Below, piece after piece: positions 17,238 through 25,802 of a stretch of DNA of 64,000 nt. How positions within the stretch are numbered: position 1 is the stretch's first letter; every line of letters begins with the position of its first letter. Location: assembly GCF_038051995.1 (NCBI RefSeq), contig NZ_CP150290.1:793501-857500 (forward strand). The letters are read 5' to 3'. The notes under the pieces were generated by a model that saw only the letters and a list, made by a program, of their open reading frames with translations, was not told where the DNA came from and made no database searches. Made by a program: the position numbers and the translations under genes. This stretch comes from Paenibacillus sp. FSL H8-0537 (GTDB lineage: Bacteria; Bacillota; Bacilli; Paenibacillales; Paenibacillaceae).

Positions 17238-17290
17238 ACAGCCTAGCCCAAGCATTCGGATGCTTGAGCTAGGCTGTTATTATTTTTAAT
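17238..17290 (+). terminator. Rho-independent terminator
   Basis: ACAGCCTAGC (17238-17247) pairs with GCTAGGCTGT (17267-17276), with an inner AAGCAT/ATGCTT stem, followed by TATTATTTTTAAT. Confidence 0.85.
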
Positions 17291-17428
17291 CATCCGGTAG
17301 GAATGGGTAAAAGGTAAGCTTCCCCTGTAAAAAATGATTGATTTGGATATAGCTTTTTTTCCATTTGCGGTTGATAATACAAGCATGGGATAGGAATTAT
17401 CTAGGAGAAAGTAGAGGGGGAGCATCTC

Positions 17429-17848
17429 ATGGAGCTTCAAATCATTAATGAATCTAATTCAGCCGATAAGAAAGCTGTGCTAAATAAGCTAATCGCCTTT
17501 AATAGGAGGCATTTTCCGAAGGAATTAAGCGACAGATACCAAGAGATTAATCTGATTTTAAAAAAGGACGATGGCGTCGTGTATGGCGGGCTGCTGGGCG
17601 AAGTGTGCTGGAACTGGCTGGAGGTGCACATTTTGTATGTAGATGAGGAGCTGCGCAAGATCGGATATGGGTCGAAGCTCATGGAAGAAGCGGAAAGGCT
17701 TGCCAAAGAGAAAAAATGCGATTTTATTAAGCTGGATACGTTAAGCTTCCAAGCGTTGGATTTTTACAAGAAGCATGGCTATGAGGTGTATGGAACGATA
17801 GACAACGCCGGTGGCCATCAGCATTATTATTTGAAAAAGGATCTTTAA
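17429..17848 (+). CDS. GNAT family N-acetyltransferase
   Basis: 139 residues. The acetyl-CoA pyrophosphate loop appears as RKIGYGSKLMEEAE near residue 78, preceded by strand VHILYVDEEL and followed by the C-terminal ALDFYKKHGYEVYG typical of GNAT enzymes. ATG 17429 follows GGGGGAG with 8-base spacing. The nucleotidyltransferase gene begins 27 bases downstream, so they form an operon. A pairing of acetyl- and nucleotidyltransferase suggests small-molecule modification such as aminoglycosides, but the substrate is unproven. Confidence 0.88.
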   Translation: MELQIINESNSADKKAVLNKLIAFNRRHFPKELSDRYQEINLILKKDDGVVYGGLLGEVCWNWLEVHILYVDEELRKIGYGSKLMEEAERLAKEKKCDFIKLDTLSFQALDFYKKHGYEVYGTIDNAGGHQHYYLKKDL

Positions 17849-17875
17849 TACTCCATAGGTAAAGGCGGATCGGAA

Positions 17876-18733
17876 ATGGCGGATTTATACGAAATGCTGG
17901 AGCAGCGAATTGTAAGCTGGGCTGGTGAAAACGAAGAAATACAGGCGATGTATGTCATGGGCTCACGGGCAAGAACGGAAAAGCCATTCGATGAATTTTC
18001 CGATCTGGATATTGTCATTTATTCGACCAATCCGGACTACTATTTTCAAAATAATGATTGGCTGCTAAACATTGGGGAAGTATGGACGAGCTTCATGTAT
18101 CGAACGGCAGGAGGAGATCCTGAGAAATTAGTGCTTTTCGACGAGGGGCTGCAGGTGGATTTCTTGTTTTGTCCTATTGCTGAACTGGAACGTATGGCTG
18201 CTATTGGACAAGTGCCGCAAGGCTTTAGGCGTGGGGTGAAGCTGCTGCTGGACAAGACGGGCAAAGGGGACAAATTGATTCCTAAAATAGCCGTCCCTGA
18301 CCTGCCGCCACCGATTACGGAAGCTGCCTTCCAGCAGGTCGTTAACCAATATGGGTTTGCCTGCTTGTATGTGGCGAAGCAAATTTTGCGCGGTGAATTG
18401 TGGGTCGCTGGCGAAAGGGATCATGATTGCAAGCAGCTGCTGCTGCAAATGATGGAGTGGCATGCCAAGGCGATTCATGGACAAAATTATGACACCTGGC
18501 ATGCAGGCAAGTTTATTGCAGACTGGGCAGATGCTGCGGTTATAGCGGACTTAAAACAATCGTTCGGAGGCTTTGATCAGCTTGCTAGCTGGAAAGCCTT
18601 GATCGTTTCCTTTGACTTATTCAGCCGTCTGTCTTTGGAGACAGCCCAGGTTAATCATTATGATTACCCGCACAGCTTGTATAGCCATATTAAAGCTTGG
18701 CTGCAAGCGAGACAGATGGACAAAGTTAATTAA
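17876..18733 (+). CDS. Aminoglycoside 6-adenylyltransferase (ANT(6)/AadK)-like nucleotidyltransferase
   Basis: 285 residues, the normal length for AadK. The nucleotidyltransferase signature is complete: VMGSRAR at about 27-33, DEFSDLDIVIY with the two metal-binding aspartates at about 39-49, and a third acidic strand GLQVDFLFCP. The C-terminal helical part contains the conserved RDHDCKQLLLQMMEWH stretch. In Bacillus, AadK adenylylates streptomycin. Many chromosomal paralogues have no tested activity. ATG 17876 has AAGGCGG upstream. It is cotranscribed with the preceding acetyltransferase gene. Confidence 0.85.
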   Translation: MADLYEMLEQRIVSWAGENEEIQAMYVMGSRARTEKPFDEFSDLDIVIYSTNPDYYFQNNDWLLNIGEVWTSFMYRTAGGDPEKLVLFDEGLQVDFLFCPIAELERMAAIGQVPQGFRRGVKLLLDKTGKGDKLIPKIAVPDLPPPITEAAFQQVVNQYGFACLYVAKQILRGELWVAGERDHDCKQLLLQMMEWHAKAIHGQNYDTWHAGKFIADWADAAVIADLKQSFGGFDQLASWKALIVSFDLFSRLSLETAQVNHYDYPHSLYSHIKAWLQARQMDKVN

Positions 18734-18912
18734 AATGGCTTAGCTGCATGCAGCTTATAGACTTGAACCAGTCATGCGGATGTTCCTGTAGAGGTTGCTA
18801 GTAGAATAGAATGCCGCTTTAGCAAATGGTTTTAGCTTGCTATTGTATTTGGCGTTCCTTTCGCAAACCTTACAGGATAAGCAGGGCTGGGGATTTCATA
18901 TACCCCTGTCAG

Positions 18913-18932
18913 CGGCTGCCTATAGGCAGCCG
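18913..18932 (+). terminator. Hairpin in the gap before the SDR gene
   Basis: CGGCTGCC and GGCAGCCG form a perfect 8-bp stem with a TATA loop. The following TTGTTCGTT is a weak T tract, so termination is uncertain. The rest of the 281-base gap (18734-19014) holds no gene I can support. Confidence 0.45.
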
Positions 18933-19014
18933 TTGTTCGTTATGGGGAAGTGCAGCATCTCGGATGAATGCCTAATGTCTTCTTATCCTCCAATAATGAA
19001 TGGAGGAATTACAC

Positions 19015-19743
19015 ATGACTTCTACAATAGCTTCAATGAAAAATAAAATTGCCATCGTGACAGGCGCAAGCCGCTCCACGGGCATTGGAACAGCGATCTG
19101 TCGCGCGCTCGCGGGTAGCGGAATCGATATCTTTTTTACCCATTGGCGAGCGTTTGATGAGGTGGAGGGTAATGGCCTGGAGCAGGCTTGGCCGGAGCAA
19201 TTGCATGGTGAATTGGAACGTTTAGGCGTAAGGGCAAGCCATATGGAAGCTGATTTTTCCAATCCCGATATGCCCTCTCTCATTATGAATGAGGTAGAGC
19301 GGACGCTGGATCTGGCACTGCTTGAGCAGCATTATGTGGTGAACAACCGTACAACGATGCTGCTTAGTACCGAGTTCGCAAAGCGTTTCGAGCAAAACCA
19401 ACCATCAGGAACGAATGGAAGAATCATATTTATGGTGTCTAAAGGGCCGGATGCGGACAATCTCGCCTATACGGCTACGAAAGGCGCTTTAATCGCTCTC
19501 ATCGAGCCGCTTGCAGTAGGGCTTGCTCCCCTGCAAATAACGGTCAATGGCTTCGATCCGGGGCCGACTGATTCGGGCTGGATGGATGATGGGATGAAAG
19601 CCCACTTCCTGCCGCTGTTCCCAATGGGGAGAATTGGCTTGCCGGAGGATGCGGCGAAGACGATCCGTTTCCTAGCCAGCGACGACGCACAGTGGATTAC
19701 GGGTCAGGTCATTAGATCCGAAGGCGGGTTTTTAGGTAAGTAA
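19015..19743 (+). CDS. Short-chain dehydrogenase/reductase with an apparent internal deletion
   Basis: 242 residues. The cofactor motif TGASRSTGIG (16-25), the active-site YTATK and the C-terminal SDR end (ASDDAQWITGQVIRSEGGF) are present. The strand and turn that normally carry NNAG, together with the following loop, are missing: NEVERTLDLALLEQHYVVNN runs straight into the next helix, a loss of about 30 residues in frame. The conserved serine region is IIFMVSKG. ATG 19015 follows GGAGG with 8-base spacing. A full-length relative would be a 3-oxoacyl-ACP reductase-like enzyme. This copy may be inactive or a natural short variant. Confidence 0.8.
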   Translation: MTSTIASMKNKIAIVTGASRSTGIGTAICRALAGSGIDIFFTHWRAFDEVEGNGLEQAWPEQLHGELERLGVRASHMEADFSNPDMPSLIMNEVERTLDLALLEQHYVVNNRTTMLLSTEFAKRFEQNQPSGTNGRIIFMVSKGPDADNLAYTATKGALIALIEPLAVGLAPLQITVNGFDPGPTDSGWMDDGMKAHFLPLFPMGRIGLPEDAAKTIRFLASDDAQWITGQVIRSEGGFLGK

Positions 19744-20301
19744 ATGAATGCTTCAGATTGGTTTGATTCACCAATGTATTTAAATATTTTATAGGAAGCG
19801 GCTGCTATAATGCGGCCGCTTTTATTTTTTTAGGCGTATGCCACAATAAATGAACGATGGATATTGCTGGGAGGGACGGCATATGGCGTTATTGTTTATT
19901 CCCGGCCGCGGGAAGGACAAATGTCTGGAGGAGTTTGCGCTGCCGGCATGGGCTCCTGCTCCTGCTGGCGGCGCGGTTTATGTTAGGTATACTGGCCTAT
20001 TTCCAGCTCACATGGACAATATGTACAATGAACTTTTGTGATTATGTAACACTCTGTCTAATGTAATTAAAACTGAGTGTTATATAATATTACACAAAGA
20101 TAGTGCTGCTTGAAGTTTGAATAGCGCACGGTCAAGGACAATATTGAGCTGCCAATCGAAATAATGAGGCTTAAAAAGTCTGAATATTCCGAAATTAAAG
20201 ACGAGGGCCTCTTAGGCTCGCGCATAAATGGCGGTTGCGGGGCATAGACAACATAAACGGCAGATCACGCATATAGACGGCAGTCGGCGGAAAGGGTGAA
20301 G
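19744..20301. other. Long leader/intergenic region before the pyrimidine operon
   Basis: After the terminator at 19796-19832 there are about 470 bases without a supported gene. Short frames near 19850-20066 have no consistent coding character. An inverted repeat TAACACTC/GAGTGTTA (20047-20054 and 20075-20082) overlaps a TATAAT at 20083-20088 with no recognisable -35, which fits an activator-dependent promoter. Confidence 0.5.
19796..19832 (+). terminator. Rho-independent terminator after the SDR gene
   Basis: AAGCGGC (19796-19802) pairs with GCCGCTT (19815-19821), followed by TTATTTTTTT. Confidence 0.8.
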
Positions 20302-21744
20302 ATGCTGATGGATAATCACGAAGCAATGGATGAAGAAGCCAAGCATGCAGCCGCACAGGCAAGCGAGCTTAAGGAAGCGCTGCTGGAAAAGGATCGAGCG
20401 TACCTGTGGCATCATATTACTCCCCATAATGATCATCCGATGATTGTAGCGTCAGGGGAGGGCAGCTGGATCAAGGATGTGGACGGCAATCGCTATTTGG
20501 ACGGCATGTCGGGGCTATGGTGCGTCAATGTGGGGCATGGGCGGAAGGAGATTGCCGAGGCTGCTGCTGCGCAAATGACGACACTTGCTTATTCGCCGCT
20601 CATTCAATCCCATGTACCGGGCATTGAGCTGGCGGCGAGGCTGAGCGACTGGCTTGAGGGGGAATACCGGATTTTCTTCTCCAACTCCGGATCTGATGCA
20701 AACGAGGTTGCTTTCAAAATCGCCCGCCAAGCTTTTCATCAACGTGGAAAAGCGACCAAGCACAAGTTCATTTCGCGCCACCGCGCTTATCACGGCAACT
20801 CGATGGGGGCGCTAGGCGCAACGGGGCAGGCGCAGAGGAAGCTGAAATACGAGCCGCTAGGGGTTGGCTTCTCCCATGTGCCGCCGCCTTATTGCTACCG
20901 CTGCCCTTTCGGCCAAACTAGCGGAGCTTGCGAGCTGCAATGCGCCAAAGCCTATGAGGACGCGATCATCTGGGAGGGGCCGGACTCCGTCGCCGGCATT
21001 ATCGTTGAGCCCGTCATTACCGGGGGCGGCATGCTCGTGCCGCCGGACAGCTACCTGCCGAAGCTGCGCGAGATTTGTGACAAGCATGATGTGCTGCTCA
21101 TCGTCGATGAGGTCATCTGCGGCTTCGGCCGTTCGGGGAGGAAATTCGGCCATCATAATTTTGGGGTAAGGCCTGATATCGTCACGATGGCGAAGGGGCT
21201 AACGAGCGCCTACTCGCCATTGTCGGCAACGGCGGTGTCCGCCGAGCTGTATGAAAGCTTCAAGGAAGCAGGGCCGGACAGCCACTTCCGCCATGTAAAT
21301 ACGTTTGGCGGCAACCCGGTGTCCTGTGCCGTTGCGCTGAAAAATCTCGAGATTATTGAGCGCGAAGGTTTAATTGAGCGCTCTGCTATCATTGGCAGGC
21401 GGATGCGCAGCCGCATGAAGCCGCTGCTCCGGCATCCGAATGTCGGAGAAATTCGTAGCTTCGGCTCCGCCGTCGGCATCGAGCTGGTCGAGGATAAGGA
21501 GACGAAGACGCCTGCCGCTGCTGCATTTGTTGCTGGCGTGATCGCCGATTGCAAGGCACGAGGCCTGCTCATTGGCAAAAACGGAGATACCGTCCCGGGC
21601 TTTATGAATATTTTGACGCTTAGTCCGCCGCTTTCTTCGACGGATGAAGATATCGCTTTTATTATTGATACGCTGCTGGCCGTTTTCGGAGCCGCAGGGG
21701 ATACGACAGAGGAGGGGATGCGGCATGAAGCCGCTTCAGGCTAA
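20302..21744 (+). CDS. Class III aminotransferase, probable beta-alanine:pyruvate type
   Basis: 480 residues. A PLP-dependent omega-aminotransferase that would convert beta-alanine from uracil breakdown to malonate semialdehyde. The fold markers are SNSGSDANEVAFK (cofactor phosphate site), IVDEVICGFGR with the pyridine-binding Asp, and TMAKGLTSAYSPLSA with the Schiff-base lysine near 298. A Cys-rich loop (CYRCPFG...CELQC) is common in this branch. ATG 20302 has AAAGGG about 5 bases upstream. An in-frame GTG lies two codons earlier. It is first in the pyrimidine operon, and its end overlaps the next gene by 20 bases. Substrate is inferred from context. Confidence 0.88.
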   Translation: MLMDNHEAMDEEAKHAAAQASELKEALLEKDRAYLWHHITPHNDHPMIVASGEGSWIKDVDGNRYLDGMSGLWCVNVGHGRKEIAEAAAAQMTTLAYSPLIQSHVPGIELAARLSDWLEGEYRIFFSNSGSDANEVAFKIARQAFHQRGKATKHKFISRHRAYHGNSMGALGATGQAQRKLKYEPLGVGFSHVPPPYCYRCPFGQTSGACELQCAKAYEDAIIWEGPDSVAGIIVEPVITGGGMLVPPDSYLPKLREICDKHDVLLIVDEVICGFGRSGRKFGHHNFGVRPDIVTMAKGLTSAYSPLSATAVSAELYESFKEAGPDSHFRHVNTFGGNPVSCAVALKNLEIIEREGLIERSAIIGRRMRSRMKPLLRHPNVGEIRSFGSAVGIELVEDKETKTPAAAAFVAGVIADCKARGLLIGKNGDTVPGFMNILTLSPPLSSTDEDIAFIIDTLLAVFGAAGDTTEEGMRHEAASG

Positions 21745-22996
21745 GGAGAATAGGCATCATATTCAGGCGGAGCGGCTTCATCAGCGGATTATGGCACTTG
21801 CGGAAATCGGCAAGATCGGCACGACAGGCGTCTGCCGTCTCGCATTATCCCCGGAGGACCGCGCAGGAGTGGAGCTCGTAAAGGGCTGGATGGAGGAGGC
21901 GGGCATGTCGGCGCGAATTGATCCTTTTGGCAACTTGATCGGAGTATATAAGGGACAAGATGAGCAGGCACCAGTACTTATGCTGGGCTCGCATATTGAT
22001 TCGCAGCCTTATGGGGGCCGTTTTGACGGCGTTATTGGCGTCCTCGGCGCGATTGAAGCGGTGCAGACGATGGCGGAGCACGGCACTCGGCCAGAGATGA
22101 ATATAGAGGTCGTCGCCTTTTGCGATGAAGAGGGCTGCCGCTTCAATAAAGGGCTGTTCGGGGCAAGGGGAATGACCGGAAAGCTGGAGGAGGGCGAGCT
22201 TGAGCGAGCCGATAAAAATGGCGTAACCCGCAGGGAAGCGCTGCTGCAATTTGGCTGTGACCCAGCCCAATATGACAGCTATTCCTTTGAGGAGGGAAGA
22301 ATCGGAGCTTTTCTGGAGCTTCATATCGAGCAGGGCCCAGTGCTGGAGGCGAAAAAGGAGCCGATCGGCATCGTCAGCGGCATATCCGGCCCCGTCTGGT
22401 GGACGGTCGAAATGACCGGCTTCGCCGGGCATGCCGGCTCCGTGCCGATGGCGATGCGCCGCGATGCGATGGTCGGCTGCGCCAAGGTTATTGTCGCGCT
22501 GGATGAGCTGGCGCGGCGCGAGCCGGGTGCGCCGACGGTCGGCACCGTCGGCTCGGTCGCTGTTTTCCCGGATTCCCGCAACATTATACCGGAGAAGGTC
22601 AGCTTTACCGTGGATTTCCGAGACATCGAGCTGGAGCGGAGAAACGAGCTGGAGCGAGAGCTGCGAGGCATTATCGAGCAGGTCAGCCTGGAGCATGGGC
22701 TCGCGTATACGATCCGTGAGGATACGAACAGCGAGCCGAGATATTGCGCGGACTGGCTGAAAACGATTTTGCACCGCGAGGCCGTTAGTCTGGGGCTTGC
22801 GCCGCAGGAGCTGATGAGCGGGCCGTTTCATGATTCGCTCACGATGTCTTACGTGTGCGATTACAGCATGATTTTTGTCCGCTGCGAGGAAGGGATTAGC
22901 CATAATCCGCGGGAGTATGCCGCGCCGGAGGATATTGCGCTTGGAGTGGAGCTGCTGTACCGCGCGGCTGTGCAGATTGCTGAGGGGAAGGAGTGA
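21725..22996 (+). CDS. M20 family amidohydrolase, probable N-carbamoyl-beta-alanine amidohydrolase (beta-ureidopropionase)
   Basis: 423 residues of the allantoate amidohydrolase/N-carbamoyl amino acid hydrolase family, which uses two metal ions. Metal ligands are recognisable as H90 and D101 (GSHIDSQPYGGRFDG), the glutamate pair in CDEEGCRF near 136, H200 (LELHIEQGP) and a histidine in ISHNPREY. ATG 21725 lies inside the aminotransferase end, with GAGGAGGGG upstream. The frame is open earlier, but that region belongs to the aminotransferase. The neighbouring dihydropyrimidinase makes N-carbamoyl-beta-alanine, which points to hydrolysis of that compound to beta-alanine, CO2 and ammonia rather than allantoate breakdown. 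Confidence 0.88.
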   Translation: MKPLQAKENRHHIQAERLHQRIMALAEIGKIGTTGVCRLALSPEDRAGVELVKGWMEEAGMSARIDPFGNLIGVYKGQDEQAPVLMLGSHIDSQPYGGRFDGVIGVLGAIEAVQTMAEHGTRPEMNIEVVAFCDEEGCRFNKGLFGARGMTGKLEEGELERADKNGVTRREALLQFGCDPAQYDSYSFEEGRIGAFLELHIEQGPVLEAKKEPIGIVSGISGPVWWTVEMTGFAGHAGSVPMAMRRDAMVGCAKVIVALDELARREPGAPTVGTVGSVAVFPDSRNIIPEKVSFTVDFRDIELERRNELERELRGIIEQVSLEHGLAYTIREDTNSEPRYCADWLKTILHREAVSLGLAPQELMSGPFHDSLTMSYVCDYSMIFVRCEEGISHNPREYAAPEDIALGVELLYRAAVQIAEGKE

Positions 22997-23059
22997 GACA
23001 GGGTGAGCGGATCATTTTCATCACAACCAGACGCTTGAAAAATAGGAGGGGAAGCAGCT

Positions 23060-24418
23060 ATGGGCATCGCTTTTATATCGGAGCAATCGCTCCGGCGCAA
23101 TTTTGCCGAGGTGAAGGCAGGCATGAAGCGGAAGGAAGCGGTCGATGAATCGAATCGCTGTCTGTATTGCTATGACGCGCCGTGCATTACGGCCTGCCCA
23201 ACCGGTATCAATATCCCTTCTTTTATTAAAAAGATCGCTTCCGGCAATTTGAAGGGCTCCGCCAGAGCGATTATGGATGCGAATCCCGTCGGCGCGACCT
23301 GCTCGCGCGTATGTCCAACCGAGGAGCTGTGCGAGGGCGCATGCGTGCTGAATCATTCCTCCACGCCGATTCGGATTGGCGATTTGCAGCGCTATGCTAC
23401 GGATTGGGCCATTCACAATGAGCAGCAGCTGTTCACGGCCGGGAAGAGCAATGGCAAGCGGGTCGCGATTATTGGCGGCGGGCCGGCAGGGCTGTCTGCG
23501 GCAAGAGAGCTGGCGCGATTCGGCTTTGCCGTGACGTTGTTTGAGGCAAAGGAGCAGGCGGGCGGTCTGGATACGTACGGCATCGTTTCCTTCCGGCTGC
23601 CGCAGGAAATTTCGCTCTGGGAGGTTGAGCAAGTGCGGCGGCTAGGCGTAGACATTCGCACGAATACGCTAATCGGAGTAGATGTGGGCATTGAGGAGCT
23701 GCGCCGCGAATATGATGCCATCGTGATGGCGATTGGCATGTCGAAGGTGTCGTCGCTCGGCATTGAAGGCGAGACGCTGGACGGCGTATTTGATGCCATT
23801 GATTTTGTGGAGTCGACGAAAACGACTGTGCGCACCGACATGGCGGGCAAGCGCGTGGCTGTAATCGGCGCGGGCAACACGGCAATCGATGCGGGCACCT
23901 GCTCGGTGCGTCTCGGCGCGATGAATGTGAAAATCGTCTATCGCCGCAGCGCCGCCGAAATGACGGCTTATGCGTTCGAATATGATTTCGCCAAGCAGGA
24001 TGGCGTCGAATTTCAATGGCTCACGGCGCCAGCTCGCATTATCGGCAATGCCAAGGGGCATGTGACGGCGCTGGAATGCCTCATGATGGAGCTGGAGGAA
24101 ACAGAGGAAGGGCGTGCTCGCCCGGTGCCGATTCCCGGCTCGGCGTTCAAGCTGGAAGTGGACGCTGTTATTTTGGCTATTGGACAAACGCGCCATCTAC
24201 CACTGATTGAGCAGCTTGGCATCGCGCATAAGCGCGGCATTGTGACGGTGGACGAAAGCAGCTATCAAACGTCCGATCCGCAAATTTTTGCCGCTGGGGA
24301 CGTTATTTTTGGCGAAGGTCAAGGAGAGGCGATGGTCGTCTCGGCCGCCCAGCAGGGCAAGAAGGCAGCCTATGCCATTTATAAGCAGCTGATCAAGCGG
24401 CAGGAGGAGCCGGCATGA
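23060..24418 (+). CDS. preT: NAD-dependent dihydropyrimidine dehydrogenase, flavin/Fe-S subunit PreT
   Basis: 452 residues. This subunit takes electrons from NADH through FAD and iron-sulfur clusters to PreA for reduction of uracil and thymine. The N-terminus carries two Cys clusters, C34, C37, C42, C46 and C81, C85, C91, C95, as in the GltD-like domain of mammalian dihydropyrimidine dehydrogenase. A FAD-binding motif VAIIGGGPAGLSAA lies near 134 and a second nucleotide motif VAVIGAGNTAIDAG near 275. The C-terminal GD in FAAGDVIFGEG completes the FAD site. ATG 23060 follows AGGAGGGG. Its place before preA and the dihydropyrimidinase gene fixes the role. Confidence 0.95.
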   Translation: MGIAFISEQSLRRNFAEVKAGMKRKEAVDESNRCLYCYDAPCITACPTGINIPSFIKKIASGNLKGSARAIMDANPVGATCSRVCPTEELCEGACVLNHSSTPIRIGDLQRYATDWAIHNEQQLFTAGKSNGKRVAIIGGGPAGLSAARELARFGFAVTLFEAKEQAGGLDTYGIVSFRLPQEISLWEVEQVRRLGVDIRTNTLIGVDVGIEELRREYDAIVMAIGMSKVSSLGIEGETLDGVFDAIDFVESTKTTVRTDMAGKRVAVIGAGNTAIDAGTCSVRLGAMNVKIVYRRSAAEMTAYAFEYDFAKQDGVEFQWLTAPARIIGNAKGHVTALECLMMELEETEEGRARPVPIPGSAFKLEVDAVILAIGQTRHLPLIEQLGIAHKRGIVTVDESSYQTSDPQIFAAGDVIFGEGQGEAMVVSAAQQGKKAAYAIYKQLIKRQEEPA

Positions 24419-24494
24419 TTAGACGGCTTTGCAACTAGAATTGCAAATTTATACAACTGCGAAACGATACCGATTGCTCTAGGGGGGAACGACA

Positions 24495-25799
24495 ATGGCA
24501 GATTTGCGCATCAATCTAGCGGGCATAACATCCCCGAATCCGTTCTGGCTGGCATCTGCGCCGCCTACCAATACAGGCTATCAGGTGCAGCGCGCATTCG
24601 AGGCGGGCTGGGGCGGCGCCGTGTGGAAGACGCTGGGTGATCCCATTATCAATACGTCCTCGCGCTTTGCCGCCGTTCATTTTAACGGGCAGCGGGTTGC
24701 GGGCTTCAACAATATTGAGCTCATTACGGATCGTCCGCTGGAGATCAACCTAAAGGAAATCTATGAGACGAAAAAAAGATTCCCGGATCATGCGGTCATC
24801 GCTTCGCTGATGGTCGAGCCAAGCCGCGAGAAATGGCATGAAATCGTCAAAAAGGTCGAGGCGGTCGGCGTAGATGGCCTTGAGCTGAACTTCGGCTGTC
24901 CGCATGGCATGGCAGAGCGCGGCATGGGCGCAGCCTCCGGGCAGCAGCCGGATCTGGTCGAAGCGCAGACGATGTGGGCGAAGGAGGCGGCGCAGACGCC
25001 GGTTATCGTGAAGCTGACGCCAAATATTACCGACATTACGGCGACGGCAAAGGCGGCGACGCGGGGCGGCGCGGATGCAATTTCCCTAATTAACACGATT
25101 AACTCGCTCGCTGGCGTTGATCTGGATTCTTGGCTCACGATTCCGCATGTGGGCGGCAAAGGTGCGCATGGGGGCTATTGCGGCCCTGCCGTGAAGCCGA
25201 TTGCGCTGAACATGGTCGCGGAATGTGCTCGTAATCCGCAGGTGAACATCCCAATTTCGGGAATCGGCGGCATTTCCAATTGGCGCGATGCGGTCGAATT
25301 TATGCTGATGGGCGCAACGGGGGTTCAAGTGTGCACAGCAGCGATGCATCATGGCTTCAGCATTGTCGAGGATATGATTGACGGCTTGAACAATTACCTA
25401 GGCGACAAGGGACTATCGTCGGCGATGGAGCTGATCGGCAAATCGGTGTCCCGTTATTCGGACTGGGGCGATCTCGATTTGAATTACCAAGTCGTTGCCC
25501 GCATTCATGAGGAAGAATGTATCGTATGCAACAAATGCCATATCGCCTGCGAGGACACCTCGCATCAATGCATTGAGCGGCATACGGACGAAGGCGGGCG
25601 CGCTTACTTGAAAGTAAGGGAGGAGGACTGTGTCGGCTGCAATTTGTGCTCAATCGTTTGCCCGGTCGAAGGTGCGATCTCGATGATAGAGGTGCCGTCT
25701 TCCGCAATGCCGATGTCATGGAACGAGCGTCAGGAAGCGATTGCGGGCTTGGGCGGCGGCGAAGGAAATGCCAAATCAAGCGCGAGAGAGGCGGTGTAG
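24495..25799 (+). CDS. preA: NAD-dependent dihydropyrimidine dehydrogenase, catalytic subunit PreA
   Basis: 434 residues. The N-terminal FMN barrel begins with SPNPFWLASAPPTNTGYQV, typical of the dihydroorotate/dihydropyrimidine dehydrogenase family, and contains the NFGCPHG signature. The C-terminus holds two 4Fe-4S ferredoxin motifs, CIVCNKCHIAC and CVGCNLCSIVCPVEGAI. It reduces uracil to dihydrouracil with electrons from PreT. ATG 24495 has AGGGGGG upstream, 76 bases after preT. The stop at 25799 is 3 bases before the dihydropyrimidinase start, consistent with coupled translation. Confidence 0.96.
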   Translation: MADLRINLAGITSPNPFWLASAPPTNTGYQVQRAFEAGWGGAVWKTLGDPIINTSSRFAAVHFNGQRVAGFNNIELITDRPLEINLKEIYETKKRFPDHAVIASLMVEPSREKWHEIVKKVEAVGVDGLELNFGCPHGMAERGMGAASGQQPDLVEAQTMWAKEAAQTPVIVKLTPNITDITATAKAATRGGADAISLINTINSLAGVDLDSWLTIPHVGGKGAHGGYCGPAVKPIALNMVAECARNPQVNIPISGIGGISNWRDAVEFMLMGATGVQVCTAAMHHGFSIVEDMIDGLNNYLGDKGLSSAMELIGKSVSRYSDWGDLDLNYQVVARIHEEECIVCNKCHIACEDTSHQCIERHTDEGGRAYLKVREEDCVGCNLCSIVCPVEGAISMIEVPSSAMPMSWNERQEAIAGLGGGEGNAKSSAREAV

Positions 25800-25802
25800 C
25801 CT

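Noticed and set aside
18837..19046. 69-codon frame before the SDR gene
   Set aside because: It includes the hairpin at 18913-18932 and overlaps the SDR ribosome binding site. No coding character.
21845..22903. 352-codon antisense frame in the pyrimidine operon
   Set aside because: It lies opposite the amidohydrolase gene and is explained by GC-rich third positions. No known domain.
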